A stretch of 64,000 bases of DNA from Microstegium vimineum (Eukaryota > Streptophyta > Magnoliopsida > Poales > Poaceae), in the NCBI GenBank assembly GCA_022036555.1, contig CM039120.1:14213291-14277290 (forward strand). The letters run 5' to 3'. The notes below the pieces were generated by a model. The model was not told where the DNA came from, did not search any database, and saw only the letters and a program-made list of their open reading frames with translations. Made by a program: the position numbers and the translations under genes. Below, piece after piece: positions 1 through 11,618 of this stretch; the stretch's first letter is position 1, and each line of letters begins with the position of its first letter.

Positions 1-239
1 ATCGCTCCTTGCTTAAGAAATTTCTTGCCTACTTTTGTTACACAGCTGAGAAGGAGGATCGCCGTCTTCGTCGGATTGAGGAGCACCTCAACATTCCACC
101 TTCTTCTCCATTTCGTCCTTTTGATGAGTTTGAGGCTCCTGTTGATCCTATTGCTCTGGATGATGATCTTGGTGGAGCTGCTCATGATGTGCCCCCTCCT
201 AGTGATCATGGCTATGGCGGCTATTCTCATGGTGCACCA
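1..239 (+). pseudogene. Sirevirus D ORF2, left fragment (interrupted)
   Basis: The frame with codons starting at position 3 is open and acidic/proline-rich, with a short charged helix-like start (about residues 5-30: K, E, R and D rich) followed by P, D and G-rich sequence. It stops at the LTR of element E. The frame resumes exactly at 9722 after the target-site duplication. I read it as the C-terminal part of the extra ORF that follows pol in Sirevirus-type copia elements. The stop is followed by the same purine-rich spacer seen after ORF2 of elements A and B. Function is unknown. It could instead be a host gene, but the downstream Sirevirus 3' LTR makes that less likely. Confidence 0.6.
235..239. 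repeat. Target-site duplication of element E, left copy (CACCA)
   Basis: Five bases directly left of the 5' LTR. The right copy at 9717-9721 reads CGCCG. Both differences are CpG to CpA, as expected from deamination of methylated cytosine on the opposite strand. The split ORF is in frame across this junction, which supports the pairing. Confidence 0.7.
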
Positions 240-1069
240 TGTTGATGCCGTTTTTTGTACAGGTCAATATTAAACCAAGTGTATTGATTGGTAAATGGGT
301 TCCTCATCGGCATCAAGGGGCTATCGGTTCCATTACCGATGGAAGCAGAAGAATCTGCCGATGGTGGATGTGATAGAAGAAACATCAAGGGAGAAAAGGA
401 AATTCATTTACCGATGATAAGATGTTGCCGATGAAAGTAGAAGAACATTGCCGATAGGAAGGTATTGCTGATGGACAAAGGATGTGGCTGACGTCAGCAG
501 AAAGCTACCGATGGCAATAAGAGAAAGGTTGCAAAATTGAAAGAGTCTGCCGATGGAAGGCTTCATCGTAAAGGAAACGAATAAGGAAACTGGTGATTTT
601 ATACCAGTGTTATTGTCGTTGTTTGAGTCGGACTCTTGTACGAGTCGTTTTATCTCCTTAAAAATAGGAGTTCTGTTTATGTATGAGTTGTGTCTGTTTG
701 CAACTCCTGTTACCGGAGTATAAATATGTACCCAGGGGCGATGTATCAAGATATATTCAATCCAATCAAACAAATCTATTATTTTCATCTTACTTTTCAG
801 CATCTACTTTTTTCGCATTAGTTATAGTTTATCTACGAGTTCTTACGATCTCGACGGGCTACATCTACAAGATCTCCGTCTACCTCGCGAGTTCCACTTT
901 TTGAGCAATCTGAGCCTTGACGTCCGGGCGTATCACTGTCGTCTTGTTCATCGTTGTTCTAGTTATTATCCTTGTTGATTTACTGGTCAAATCAACTGGC
1001 ACACCTTTGGATATCGAGTTCGGGTATAAGCCCGAGGTGTTCGCAGATCTGACGCTTTTTGTGTCAACA
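240..1069 (+). repeat. 5' LTR of element E
   Basis: Begins TGTTG and ends CAACA and is repeated at 8886-9716. The first 320 bp (U3) hold about nine copies of a CCGAT(G/A) word or its complement. A TATA box (TATAAATA) is at 719-726, so transcription would start near 750. The two LTRs differ by many substitutions and a 2-bp indel near the start. Confidence 0.9.
719..726 (+). promoter_or_regulatory. TATA box in the 5' LTR of element E
   Basis: TATAAATA, matched by the same sequence in the 3' LTR at 9366-9373. Position within the LTR fits a U3/R boundary shortly downstream. Confidence 0.6.
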
Positions 1070-1073
1070 CCTC

Positions 1074-1096
1074 TTTTGGCACACTTGGTGGGACCC
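1074..1096 (+). other. Probable primer-binding site of element E
   Basis: Sequence TTTTGGCACACTTGGTGGGA begins a few bases after the 5' LTR. Plant Gypsy elements of the Tat/Athila branch carry a TGG-starting primer site here; I cannot assign the tRNA by eye. Confidence 0.45.
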
Positions 1097-1120
1097 TGGA
1101 TATATCTCTTGATCAAGATC

Positions 1121-4100
1121 ATGGGTGGTTCTACTGACGTTGATCCAAAGAACGTCATTGAAGTCTCCAAAGCAGATCTGAAAGATGATCAAAAGCAAGC
1201 TATGGAGCAGGCTATGGAGGAATACAAGCAGCTATATCTGAAGTCCTTCAGCCTAAGCAGGAGCGGCGAAGCTATCTAGAAGCATGACCCGCCGTTGCCA
1301 CGGCAGGTCACTTTCGACGCCAATCCTGGTAAATTACAAGAGATGGTTAATTCTGCATTAAATCAAGCATTAATCAACCACTCTGCGGTGTTGTCCAATA
1401 CTGTATACAATGCCGTTATATAATCTTTCAAAGAAGGACAAACACCCCATTACGTTGGTCCGGCGTATCATCAACCTGGATCGGCATCTACTGTGACGCC
1501 ACCGGCGGTCCCAGCGGCATCTTCCCAACCTGCGAAGCTGTCTGCTGGTGAAATTACTCCACCCAGATCAAGCCCTGTGAGCGTCGTTCGGCTAAATACA
1601 GATCCGATAGCATCGAAGATGTCAGGACCCGTGATCCAAAGTCAACCAATTCCTACTAGTTGGTAGGGATACGGTATGCCTCCAAATTCGTCTGCCGACG
1701 CTAAGTTGATCCAAGGTGACAATGCGGCGAGGAAGGCCCCTGTGGAATCGGCAATATCAGCACAGTCGACGAATCCAGTGGCACATTATGCTACGTCTTT
1801 GCCAAATATGCAGTTGCCACCAGAGAATCTCCAGATGGTGGTGCCCAAAGTGCCTTACGGGCAACCATCGGCAAGTTCTTTACCGATGCAACAAGATTTG
1901 GCAATGGTAAACCACCCCACGATGATGCCAAATCCTTACACTAGGCCAACGGTGCACCAAGGAGGCCAATTTGATTGTTCCAGGGTGCAGGAGCAGCAGG
2001 CGCAGGGTAACCATCAATTATCGGAAAATTACATGCCGATAACTTATAATCCCCTATGGACCAGTCCAATTCAACAGCAGGCGGTTCAACCTGGATACCA
2101 GATAGCGGGAGTACAACAGTACCATTACCCGACGAGCACTCAGAATGAAACATCGGTGCATCGACCGATGAATATCATGCCTAAGTATGGTGCCGCACCT
2201 GCGCCGACCAGACCAATTTACTCGCCACAAAGGCAAGAAGGAATGTATCCGCCGGCCCAGCCAGTTAATATTCAGCCGATCCATCGGCAAGATTAGGACG
2301 CGTACTGGTTCGATAAAATAGCCGAAGTGATGAAAGAACAGTTCGGCATCAAGCCTAAGGTCAATACATACTCTTACCGAACGTCGTACCCTCAGGCCTA
2401 CGACCTAATTCCTCTCCCAAATCGGTACAAGGTGCCAGATTTTACAAAATTCTCTGGCCAAGATGATACATCGACGATGGAGCACATCAACCGCTTCATT
2501 ATCCAATGTGGGCAGGCAGCTAGCAGAGATGAGCTAAGGGTGAGATTGTTCTCGTCGTCTTTGTCTAGATCGGCGTTTACATGGTTTATCTCGCTTCCTC
2601 CAAATTCTGTGATTACTTGGGCCGATCTGGAGAAACAGTTTCATAAGTACTTCTTCTCTGGCGTTCATGAGAAGAGGATCACCGATTTGGTCAAGCTGAA
2701 GCAGCGCAATGACGAATCGGTAGAAAGCTTCGTCCAAAGGCTTCGGGACATAAAAAATAAATGTTACAGCTTCGTACTGGATGATCGGCAATTAGCGGAT
2801 TTGGCTTTCCAAGGATTACTGCCACACATTAAGGACAAATATGCATCTCAAGAATTCGAAATCCTCAGCCATCTTGTGCAGAGAGTTGCCGACCAAGAAG
2901 TTAAGGCCTTCGAACCTAGAAAGACTTGGAACAAGAAGGTGTCTTTCATTGAGAAAGAAGAAGATTCTGAGTCAGACGAAGGGACGGATATCGGCGTTGC
3001 TGAGTGGGTAAAAGATAAGAAGCCGATATCCTGTCCATTTGGTCGGAAGGAGGCTGAAAGGTTTACTTTCGATACTACTAAAGCCGATGGAATATTTGAC
3101 CTGTTGCTTCAAGAAGGGCGGATTAAGCTGGCGCCTAATCAAGTAATTCCATTAGCTGAAGAGCTTAGAAGGATGAGGTACTGTAAATGGCATGATGCAA
3201 CCTCACACAGTACCAATGATTGCAAAGTTTTTAGGCAGTAGTTGCAGTCAGAAATCGAATCTAGGTGAATCAAGTTTGAAAACTCTAAAGCTTAGAGGCC
3301 GATGAAGATTGACCAGCATCCATATCCAACTAATATGGTGGAAACTAGTGGGAAAGTCAAAGTACTGACGTCGGAAGTGGCCAAGAAGAATTCATCGGTG
3401 GATCCCGAACATCAAATAGCTATGCAGGATGTAAAGGGAAAGAAGCTTGCCGATGAAAGAGAGAATAAAAGAACTGCTGATGAAAGTAGTGGTTCCAGGA
3501 GGCCTCAGGGACGTTCGTCGTACGGTGTTGTAATCACGCACGGGAGGCCACAACAGGAATACGAGCGTTCGCGAGAAGAGCGGCGGCGGCAGCAAGAAGA
3601 AGAAAGACGCCAAGAGTGGTATCGACATCAAGATCATTGGAAATGCCCCTTCTTCGTCCATTGTTGGGAAGAAGGTATCAAGCTGCCCACTGCCGATAAT
3701 TGTCCTGAATGCAACGGGTACTATCCTGCTGATCGGTCGAAGAAGAAATCTCATTTTGAAGGTCAGGGATCAAGCTATGCTAGGCCGATCAGAAGAAAAG
3801 AATCAGTATATGATCGGCTGGGGGGAAAACTCAGTGTACATGACAGGCTTGGCAAGCGTATCCGTCAAGAGAAGATTGAAGAGAGGGCTAATGCAAGGGT
3901 GCCCAATGAAGAGATATTCTCTAGAGATCCAAACATAAGGGGTAACACAAGCCGACACAGTGAGAAACAGTACCAACCTGTTTGGAAGACTAAGCTTCCT
4001 CAATGGTGTCCCAAAGGCCTAACAAAGACTCAAAGAAGGAGAATCCAGCGTGAACGTCAGAATGATCTGGGTCATGACTCTTCAAAGGGAGAACCTACAG

Positions 4101-4810
4101 TCTGGGAGTGGAGGCCAAAACACCAAGAAAGGAGTCCATCGGCAGAAATCAACATGGTCGTTATGTTGCCGATGGAATTTATGGCACCCACTAATGCTGA
4201 CGGAGAAGTTGCTGATATGGCTCAGCTAGTGCTAGATCCTATGGCAGCTGTCTTTGAAAAATCTGCCGATAATGAGAGGCAACATCTGAGAGCCTTGTTT
4301 GTCAAAGGCAAAGTCGATGGACAACCAGTGTCAAAGATGTTAGTCGATGGTGGAGCGTCGATTAATATAATACCGTATGTTATGTTTAGGAAGCTTGGGA
4401 AAGATGAACAAGACTTAGTCAAGACGGACATGAAGTTGAAAGATTTTGAAGGCAATGTGTCACCAGCTATGGGAGCAATATGCGTAGAATTAACTATCGA
4501 CAACAAAACTTTGCCGACAATGTTTTTTGTGATGAGCGGTAAAGGTACCTACAACTTGCTCCTGGGAAGGGATTAGATTCACGCTAATTTCTGTATTCCT
4601 TCCACGATGCATCAAAGTATCATGCAATGGGTCGGGGACAAGATTGAAGTCGTCCGAAGTGAAGCCCCGTCAATGGTTGCATCGGCAGAATCGGAAACCT
4701 ATGAGCAGACCAAGTGCATATCAGGCAAAGTTTGGGATACTGAGTTTCTCAAAGTTGCCGATTACCAGATCATACCAATCCAAGCAGTTGTCTCTGAGGA
4801 GGAATTTTAA
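1121..4810 (+). pseudogene. Element E gag-protease ORF, broken
   Basis: A single reading frame can be followed from the ATG at 1121 to the TAA at 4808-4810, interrupted by in-frame stops at 1277, about 1421, about 1664, 2294, 3239, about 3266, about 3293 and 4574. Regions in order: an acidic helical N-terminus; a long P/Q/N-rich segment (1676-2296); a Retrotrans_gag-type capsid domain (about 2420-2860, with the pattern around FTWFISLPP and a later SFVQRLRD); a basic, R/E-rich linker (3500-4100); and a retroviral-type aspartic protease with VDGGAS near 4345 and LLLGRD near 4560. The stop at 4574 replaces the Trp expected after GRD. No pol follows. The product would form virus-like particles if repaired; this copy cannot. 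Confidence 0.8.
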
Positions 4811-5389
4811 TTGGTTGACCGATGATGGAGAACCTAGGTAGGGGTTTACATCGGATAGATTAATTTTTATTAATGTTAGGTTGGATTTTCAATGTAAACA
4901 ATCATTGGATGATTCATTAGAAGAGCATTGGGTTTGCTTTATTTGGAATTATACAGAGATACTTGGTTTGGACTGAAATAGTCAAACGTCGGTCACTTGT
5001 TAATTTGGTTCCAACTACATCGGTAATAAATACACCGATGTAATCTTGATGTGTTGATCAATTTTGAATTACGAAGTTAAATAAAGCTTCATGGTTGGGT
5101 GAAATGGTATGCCGTGGTACAATCAAAGTACCTATCCAGATGGTGTAACAAAAGGATAAATCAGTCAGCTCTTGGCGACGCTTATAGTTTGGAGACCCTC
5201 GGAGGGGTTGCATTTTCCGGAGCAATCAATGGTAAATATTTGAAGAAATATTATCCTAAGTATCTGGATGGATGCGCAAAGTGATACAGATATAAAGTAC
5301 CGATGACGAAACCAAAGATCGGTAGAAAAGGTATTAATGTTATAATACAAAGGATCAGTCTTCAAGTTCACAGTTGCCGACACAATAAA
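4811..5389. other. Spacer between sense gag-protease and antisense gene of element E
   Basis: About 580 bp with no ORF I can support. It contains several CCGAT words and is the convergent intergenic space, so any transcript terminators of both genes would lie here. I see no clear poly(A) signal pair. Confidence 0.5.
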
Positions 5390-8300
5390 TTACAACAGGG
5401 ATTGAATAGATGAGATCGCACGAAGGCGAATTTGGTCCGCTTCCTCTGTCTCCCTAGCATCATCATCGACAGAACCCTCAACTAGCTTGATCTTTCTTTT
5501 CAGCAAGATGGCCTGGCGGGCATCGACCCTTTCTTGTTGTAAAGCTTTAGTGGCATCAGGGAGTTGAGCCTTCTTTTGGTTGGCTGCGCCTAAAGCTTCG
5601 TCGATTTTCTTCAGCTCCGACAACAACTTTTATTTCTGTGCCGATAGACGGGTGATTTCCTGTTCAAGCTCGATACCAGAAGCTTCCAAGCGACCGATGC
5701 CTTTGTGTTTTTCTTCAGCAGTTTGCTTGAATTTGAGCATTTCTTCTTCGACCTTCGCTTGGGCAGCTCTATCGGCAATACGGCGTGAAACCTTTTGATA
5801 CTGCAGTTGTCGACTCTCAAGGAACGCTGCTTGGAAGAGTGTTTCTTCAATATCGGCAGGAATATGACCTTGAAGTGTCTTGAACGCTACCCTTACTGCG
5901 CTAGAATCTTGGACTAGTTGGGATGTGCTTTGTTGCAGTAAAGGTAGCAATGCTTCAAGCTTGGATTTTGTTTCTGCCGATATGACATCTGAGGCTCGGA
6001 CAGAACTTTCTTCTTCTTCCTCTTCGTCTGGTATATTGATAGTGAAGGAGAATAAACTATTGGAGAGGTCTTGGGCCTAAAAGGAAAAGAGTTAGGGTTT
6101 CTTGATTGAAAGTGTGTGTCTTACGAGTTTTTGACAGATGGTCGATTTACCTGCTTTAGAGCAGTTTCTCGCCTTGGACTTGGCGGGGTGGCTGGCATAA
6201 TAGTATCTTGAAAATTGGCAATGGTTGCCGATGAGCTTGGCTCTGTGGATGGAACGTGTGGTACTGGTGCTGATACCGATGTTGTTGGCGTTTCTATAAC
6301 CAACTCCTGCGGTGCTGATGCTGTCTCTTGGATAGAAGCCTCGATTGGTGTTTGATCGGAGGCAGGTGCTGATGGTCGCTCTTGTAGTAATACATCGGTA
6401 GGAGGTGCTGCCAGTGACGTGGTTGAGGTTGATGGCCTTAGGCGTTTTGGTCGAGGGGTGGTACTTGATGAACCTTGGCGTTTCGGCTGCTGCGCTTGGA
6501 GGGCATCGGCAGGCCGAGTTGGAGGAGTTGGTGCATTTGGAACGGTTGCCAATGAATTTGTTTGCTGCAAAAGAAGACATATGATGCAAGTTGAAAATTA
6601 AGTGAGAATTACTGATGAACGTTTTGTGATCGGCATGAATGAAATAAAGATTTTTTACCGTAAAAGCTTGCGCCAAAATGACGACAGCAGCTGATGGAGT
6701 AACAGCAGCCCCAGGTGGTGTTGACTTCAGCTTAAGGGTGACCCTCGGTGCTTTTCGATGCATAAGGGAAGCCAATTAAGGTGTTCTGCTGCCGATTACC
6801 GATGTAGGGTTCATCGATCGCAAGTTGAAAGTTTTGCCACTTCTGCTTTTTCTTGGGATTGGGTCATCAACCTGTTAAACAGAAAATCAGATGCCGATAC
6901 ATTTAAAAGGGGTGACAGGAATAAAATTCAAAATAAAACTTACCGCATCATCAGGGACAATATGATCGGCGTCAATCAAATGTCGATGATAGTGTGACGA
7001 CGCAGCGAACGTTTGATCTTTCCATTCTTGCCACCAGAATTTATATGACTCAGTGATGAAGGATGTTGGTGCCCAAGTAGATAAGTCAATATTGGTTGTG
7101 TCGGCATGAGGAAGAAGATGAACAACCTTGTCCTAGTCCATGACGCTGGTGATGACTACTCTTGGCTTTACCACATTGGCATAGCTAAGATTAATCGGTA
7201 GTTGGCCAAACGCCAATTGTCTTGCTGCTGCCGATGGGTAGTAGAATTCATAAGTGGTATGAGTATTCTTCCCACTCCCAAAGATGTTGACTGGAATGGC
7301 TCGGGGAGTAAGGATAGCCCTTAGAATTCCTTCATCATTCTGTATATCTGCATCGGCAAGATTGAAAGGGAGTGGGAATTGGTTGTTCGCATCGGTGTAG
7401 GACCACCAAGCTCGTTCCGCAGCAGGAATACCACAATAAAATCTCTGGAAGAACATGCCGAATTGTCCCTCGTTAGCATCGGTTCCCAGCAGCGCTATTA
7501 TGGCTTCTCCAAAGTTGAGTGGGGAGCGGGTTGCCAATTCATCATCGGCGAGTACATAATCCTCGGCTAAGTCCCTTGGAAATTGTTGACTGAATAGGTC
7601 AAATTGAAGACACTTATGCATATGGGCGTTTAGCCACATGTTGATAAACCACCAGGGGCCTCCAAGGTTGCCGATGGGTTCACCTAGCAATAACTTCTCC
7701 GACACCTGATGCAGGAGGTGATAGACTGAGCTGAGAAGGTATCGGCCAAGAGGAAGTCTTGTTCCGTGGGCCAAAAGCTCTGCTGCAGGGAGGTACATGT
7801 TGGTGGGTCCGATTGTCTTGCCACAGAAGATAAACTTCTCCAGCCACATATTCAGGAAGGTAGCATGCTCCCTTTGGTTTACCGATCCGGTCTTGTGATA
7901 TTCTTGAACATATCCGGTCCAACCACCGATGTTGCGGGTGATTACCCGATGTTCGGGCTTTCTGTTGAAAAGAAGAGCATCATCGGCAGAAGAGATGTCA
8001 AGGCCGGTGAGCATGTTTACATCGGCAAGTGTAGGAGTGGCTGGTCTGTGTCTGAATAGGAAGGCATTCATCGTGTCAGAACAGAAGTAGGAGGCAGCTA
8101 TCATCATGTTCTCATTCTTGGCTATATCGGCGAGGGATAGCCTGATGCATTGGTCCAAGTTGCATTTTGCCCAATAGATTTGTTGCGTCCTAGCCATCCT
8201 GAGGTACCAGTTTTTTCCACCCTTTGGTAGGTTTGGGCCAAGATCGGAAAATGTCTGTCCATAACCCCAGATTGAAATGTGCGGATCTGAAAGGGACGCG

Positions 8301-8532
8301 GTTGGTTTCCGCATTGATGATTTCGGTCGGATCGGTATCCCCCATCGGGCCCAAGCAACAGAGATGTGGTTGATCGGTAGGGATCACTATTTTGTTGCAC
8401 ATTTCCTAGGTTCAGAAAACAAAGAGAAGATGGAGACAAAAGATTGAGAGGTGATGCAGAAAGATAAAACTGCGGTATATATAACAAGGAAAGTGGAAAG
8501 ATTACCGCAGAAGCAGTAAAGTTGATCGCCAT
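5390..8532 (-). pseudogene. Antisense plant-mobile-domain gene inside element E, five exons, broken
   Basis: Read on the minus strand: exon 1 8532-8506 (nine codons), exon 2 8405-6944, exon 3 6871-6659, exon 4 6564-6151, exon 5 6077-5390. Every donor begins GT and every acceptor ends AG, and donors such as GCG/GTAAGT and CAG/GTAAAT are good matches. Exon 2 encodes a plant mobile domain (aminotransferase-like PMD): W-rich motifs, a GPWWFINMWLNAHM block and a YYPSAAARQLAFGQLP block. Exon 4 is S/T/P-rich with a basic patch. Exon 5 is a coiled coil rich in E, K, Q and L. Defects: a frameshift near 8280-8310, stop TAG at 7133-7135, a frame change in exon 3, and stop TAA at 5630-5632. A TATA box lies 136 bp upstream. 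PMD genes occur in transposable elements and as domesticated silencing factors; the role here is unknown. Confidence 0.75.
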
Positions 8533-8667
8533 TGAAGCAGAGTTCTTGCAGGGGTCGTACCTCCTTATGAAAGAAGAAGAACTGTCGATGGAGTAGTGCT
8601 CTTGGGAAATGATGTTGGGATGAAGGTGAAAATGTGAGCTCAGGGTAAAAGAGAGGACGGATGGTGG

Positions 8668-8675
8668 TCTTTATA
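8668..8675 (-). promoter_or_regulatory. TATA box of the antisense gene in element E
   Basis: Minus-strand TATAAAGA, 136 bp upstream of the proposed ATG at 8532. It implies an antisense promoter separate from the LTR. The spacing fits a short 5' UTR. Confidence 0.5.
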
Positions 8676-8872
8676 GGCCTAGTTGAGGGGTATTTTCGAG
8701 TTTACTGAGTAGAGATAAGGATATAGGAGTAAATTTGCGCGGTGATTGAAGAGTTCATGCTACAGTTACGGGAGTTGTTGGTAACTTGCAGTTTTCAGGC
8801 GCAGTAATCAAGATGATGGCGTGTTTTGGAGGGAAAAGACCAAATTTTGACGCATAAGATATTTTATACTCT

Positions 8873-8885
8873 GAAATTGGGGGCA
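8873..8885 (+). other. Polypurine tract of element E
   Basis: GAAATTGGGGGCA directly abuts the 3' LTR start at 8886, where plus-strand DNA synthesis would be primed. Confidence 0.55.
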
Positions 8886-9716
8886 TGTTTTGACGCAGTT
8901 TTTTGTACAGGTCAATATTAAACCAAGTGTATTGATCGGTAAAGGGGTTCCTCATCGGCATCAAGGGGCTACCGGTTCCATTACCGATGGAAGTAGAAGA
9001 ATCTGCCGATGGTGGATGTGATAGAAGAAACGTCAAGAGAGAAAAGGAAAGACATTTGCCGATGAGAAGATGTTGCCGATGAAAGTAGAAGAATATTGCC
9101 GATGGAAGGTATTGTTGATGGACAAAGGATGTGGCTGACGTCAGCAGAAAGCTACCGATGACAATAAGAGGAAGGTTGCAGATTGGAAAAAGTCTGCCGA
9201 TGGAAGGCTTCATCGTAAAGGAAACGAATAAGGAAACTGGTGATTTTATACCAGTGTTATTGTCGTTGTTTGAGTCCGACTCTTGTACGAGTCGTTTTAT
9301 TTCCTTAAAAATAGGAGTTCTGTTTAGGTATGAGTCGTGTCTGTTTGCAACTCCTGTTACCGGAGTATAAATATGTACCCAGGGGCGATGTATCAAGATA
9401 TATTCAATCCAATCAAACAAATCTATTATTTTCGTCTTACTTTTCAGCATCTACTTTTTTTGCATTAGTTATAGTTTATCAACGAGTTCTTACGATCTCG
9501 ACCGGCTGCATCTACAAGATCTCCGTCTACCTCATGAGTTCCGCTTTTTGAGCAATCTGAGTCTTGACGTCTGGGCGTATCGCTGTCGTCTCGTTCATCG
9601 TTGTTCTAGTTATCATCCTTGTTGATTAACTGGTCAAATCAACTGGCACACCTTTGGATATCGAGTTCGGGTATAAGCCCGAGGTATTCGCAGATCTGAC
9701 GCTTTTTGTGTCAACA
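8886..9716 (+). repeat. 3' LTR of element E
   Basis: Repeats 240-1069 with the same TG...CA ends, CCGAT word array and TATA box (9366-9373). The right target duplication CGCCG follows at 9717-9721. Confidence 0.9.
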
Positions 9717-9721
9717 CGCCG

Positions 9722-9946
9722 ACCTATGGAGGTCCCTCTACTTATGATGATGCTGCTAGTGCTGCTGAGTATGGCTTTGAAGCCATCTTTGGTGCGCCTT
9801 ACTCCAGTCAGGGCGTCTATCCTGGTGAGGGTAGCTTGTCTCAGCCCTTTGCCAGTGATACTTCTTCTTATCATCCTTATGGCAAGGGTGTCGGTGGTGG
9901 CCTAGTTGATTATGGTGATGACGATGATGAAGATGATGACTTCTAG
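9722..9946 (+). pseudogene. Sirevirus D ORF2, right fragment
   Basis: Continues the 1-239 frame after element E: G/Y/S-rich repeats, then an acidic tail of D and E ending in F and TAG at 9944-9946. The purine tract CCAAAGGGGGAG follows at 9999-10010, as it does after ORF2 of elements A (40094) and B (55957). No recognised domain. Confidence 0.6.
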
Positions 9947-9998
9947 CTTGGTGCTATCCTATGCTCTACATGTGGCCTACCCTTTTTGGCACTTGATG

Positions 9999-10010
9999 CC
10001 AAAGGGGGAG
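9999..10010 (+). other. Internal polypurine motif after ORF2 of element D
   Basis: CCAAAGGGGGAG, shared with elements A and B at the same place relative to the ORF2 stop. Multiplied polypurine motifs are a described feature of Sireviruses. Confidence 0.55.
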
Positions 10011-10214
10011 TGTTAGGCTTTTCTCTATGTAATAGGGTAGCTTATCTATCTTTTGCTTTATCATTCATGGGGTTGGACAACAGTCTTTATTCATGATAAA
10101 CTATGTGTTGAGCTACAAACTATTTATGTAATATGGATGATGATTGATTGTAGAATTATATTTATATCTTATTGTCCATCTTGTGTTGTTATTGTTGGTA
10201 TTTCTTATGACTAT

Positions 10215-11618
10215 TGGATAAATCCGCAAGCGCACAGATTATACCGATGTAGCACTTCACCGGGAGTATTCCAGGTATCGTATTTTCCTCAGGGAACGAT
10301 AGTGATCTAACTAGGATTAAAGATATGTCGTATGATGGATCAAGGGAGACTATGATAACTGGGTTGAGAGGTTCGATGTAGCAAAGAAATCTAACAAGGA
10401 AAAACTGGTTATACTGGCTTTATCAGCCCTTCTCTTGCAGGAGGCGATGGGATAGATCAGTATGAGGGCAAAACTCTAACCGGACCGCGCCATCATGTTG
10501 TATTGAGGCCCTACCTTTTAAGAACTTATCTTACACATGTGGTGGAATACAAAGACTAGATAGAGCCGTCACCTTCTACTAGCATCCACAAACAATCCGT
10601 GCGATAAGCGGTTTACAAAGGTAAGATCTAGTATAGACACCACGTCTACACTATTCTTACTACTTTAACCCTAGCTAAGGACTAAAGCACTCTACTTAAA
10701 GTAAAGCGATGAACAAGCGCGAAAAGATGTATAACAGCTATGCCAGAAGTAGAATATTAATTGCTATAAAGAACTCGGATGTATCACTTACAAGTGTTGA
10801 ACTTACAAGAGGATCGCATCCGCTAAGGTAGAGCTCCAGAGAAGATTCCGGACAGATCCGGGGCTTTCTCCAGAAGACTTTCCTCACTCTCCTCCAACTA
10901 GCATAGCACTACTACTAAGGAGTAGTTTCTCCAATGAGGCATGAGTGAGAGTGAGGGCCTAGGGGGTCTATTTATAGCTAGAGGTGGAGTAGGGGCTACT
11001 CCGGTGCCACGTCAGTGATCCACGTCACTTCCATCATCCACCGTAAGATCAAACCGTCACTAAAACCGACTTAGATCAATGGGGAAGGTCAAGTGGATGC
11101 ATGGAGGCATGCAAGGAGTCGGTGGGGAGGTCGGTGCACCCTTTGGGCACATGACTAGGTTCGGCCGAACCTTCCCTACAGGTGGGCCTGCCTATTTCTT
11201 CTAGAAGTTGTCCCCACAGGTCAGGGGGCCTATGGGTGGCCTGTTAGCCAAATCCATGGTTCGGCCGAACGTCTTTTGTGGCCAAATGGGCTCATCTTTT
11301 GCAGGTGGCTTCTAGACGTAATGCACATCATGATGGTGTATGCTTTTTGCACATTTTCCATACTTGGAAATATGTCATGTTGGGACCATGGATCCTCGTG
11401 CTTTGATCTAGAACCGTTGAGAGGTAGCACACTTGGATCCAAGGGATAGAAAGTGCTCTGGAGAGTGTTACTTGGATCATGAGAGGCTTGGGAGGTCTAG
11501 TGGCCCCACAAGGTGGTCGGCCAACCCCCTAAGTGGACCCACTAGCTCCCAAAAGTCCCCATTTGTTAATACCTGCACTCAAATAGTCATGGGACATGTG
11601 GAACTAGTTATTGGGTAA
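10215..11618. mobile_element. Candidate 1.4-kb insertion within the 3' spacer of element D
   Basis: The spacer between the ORF2 stop and the 3' LTR is about 2.07 kb in D but only about 0.45-0.5 kb in A and B, so about 1.5 kb looks inserted. ACTAT flanks the proposed ends (10210-10214 and 11619-11623). The left end starts TGGATAAATCCGCAAGCGCA, a word I associate with LTR-like grass repeats. It also contains two copies of the palindrome GGTTCGGCCGAAC (near 11158 and 11257). No protein-coding region is evident. It may be a solo LTR, but the right end is not a clean CA, so class and borders are uncertain. Confidence 0.4.

Larger units (their letters stand above)
240..9716 (+). mobile_element. Element E: non-autonomous Gypsy/Tat-like LTR retrotransposon with an antisense gene
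   Basis: This element has two LTRs of about 830 bp, a gag-protease reading frame on the plus strand (1121-4810), no recognisable reverse transcriptase, RNase H or integrase, and a multi-exon antisense gene (5390-8532). The layout fits the known tendency of Tat-lineage Gypsy elements to carry extra ORFs, including antisense plant-mobile-domain ORFs. Mobilisation would need pol from an autonomous relative. It lies inside ORF2 of Sirevirus D, so it is younger than D. The LTRs differ at several dozen positions by eye, so the insertion is not recent. Lineage assignment rests on gag/protease and layout only. Confidence 0.8.

Noticed and set aside
240..9716. Element E as an autonomous Gypsy element
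   Set aside because: No reverse transcriptase, RNase H or integrase motif on either strand between the LTRs.
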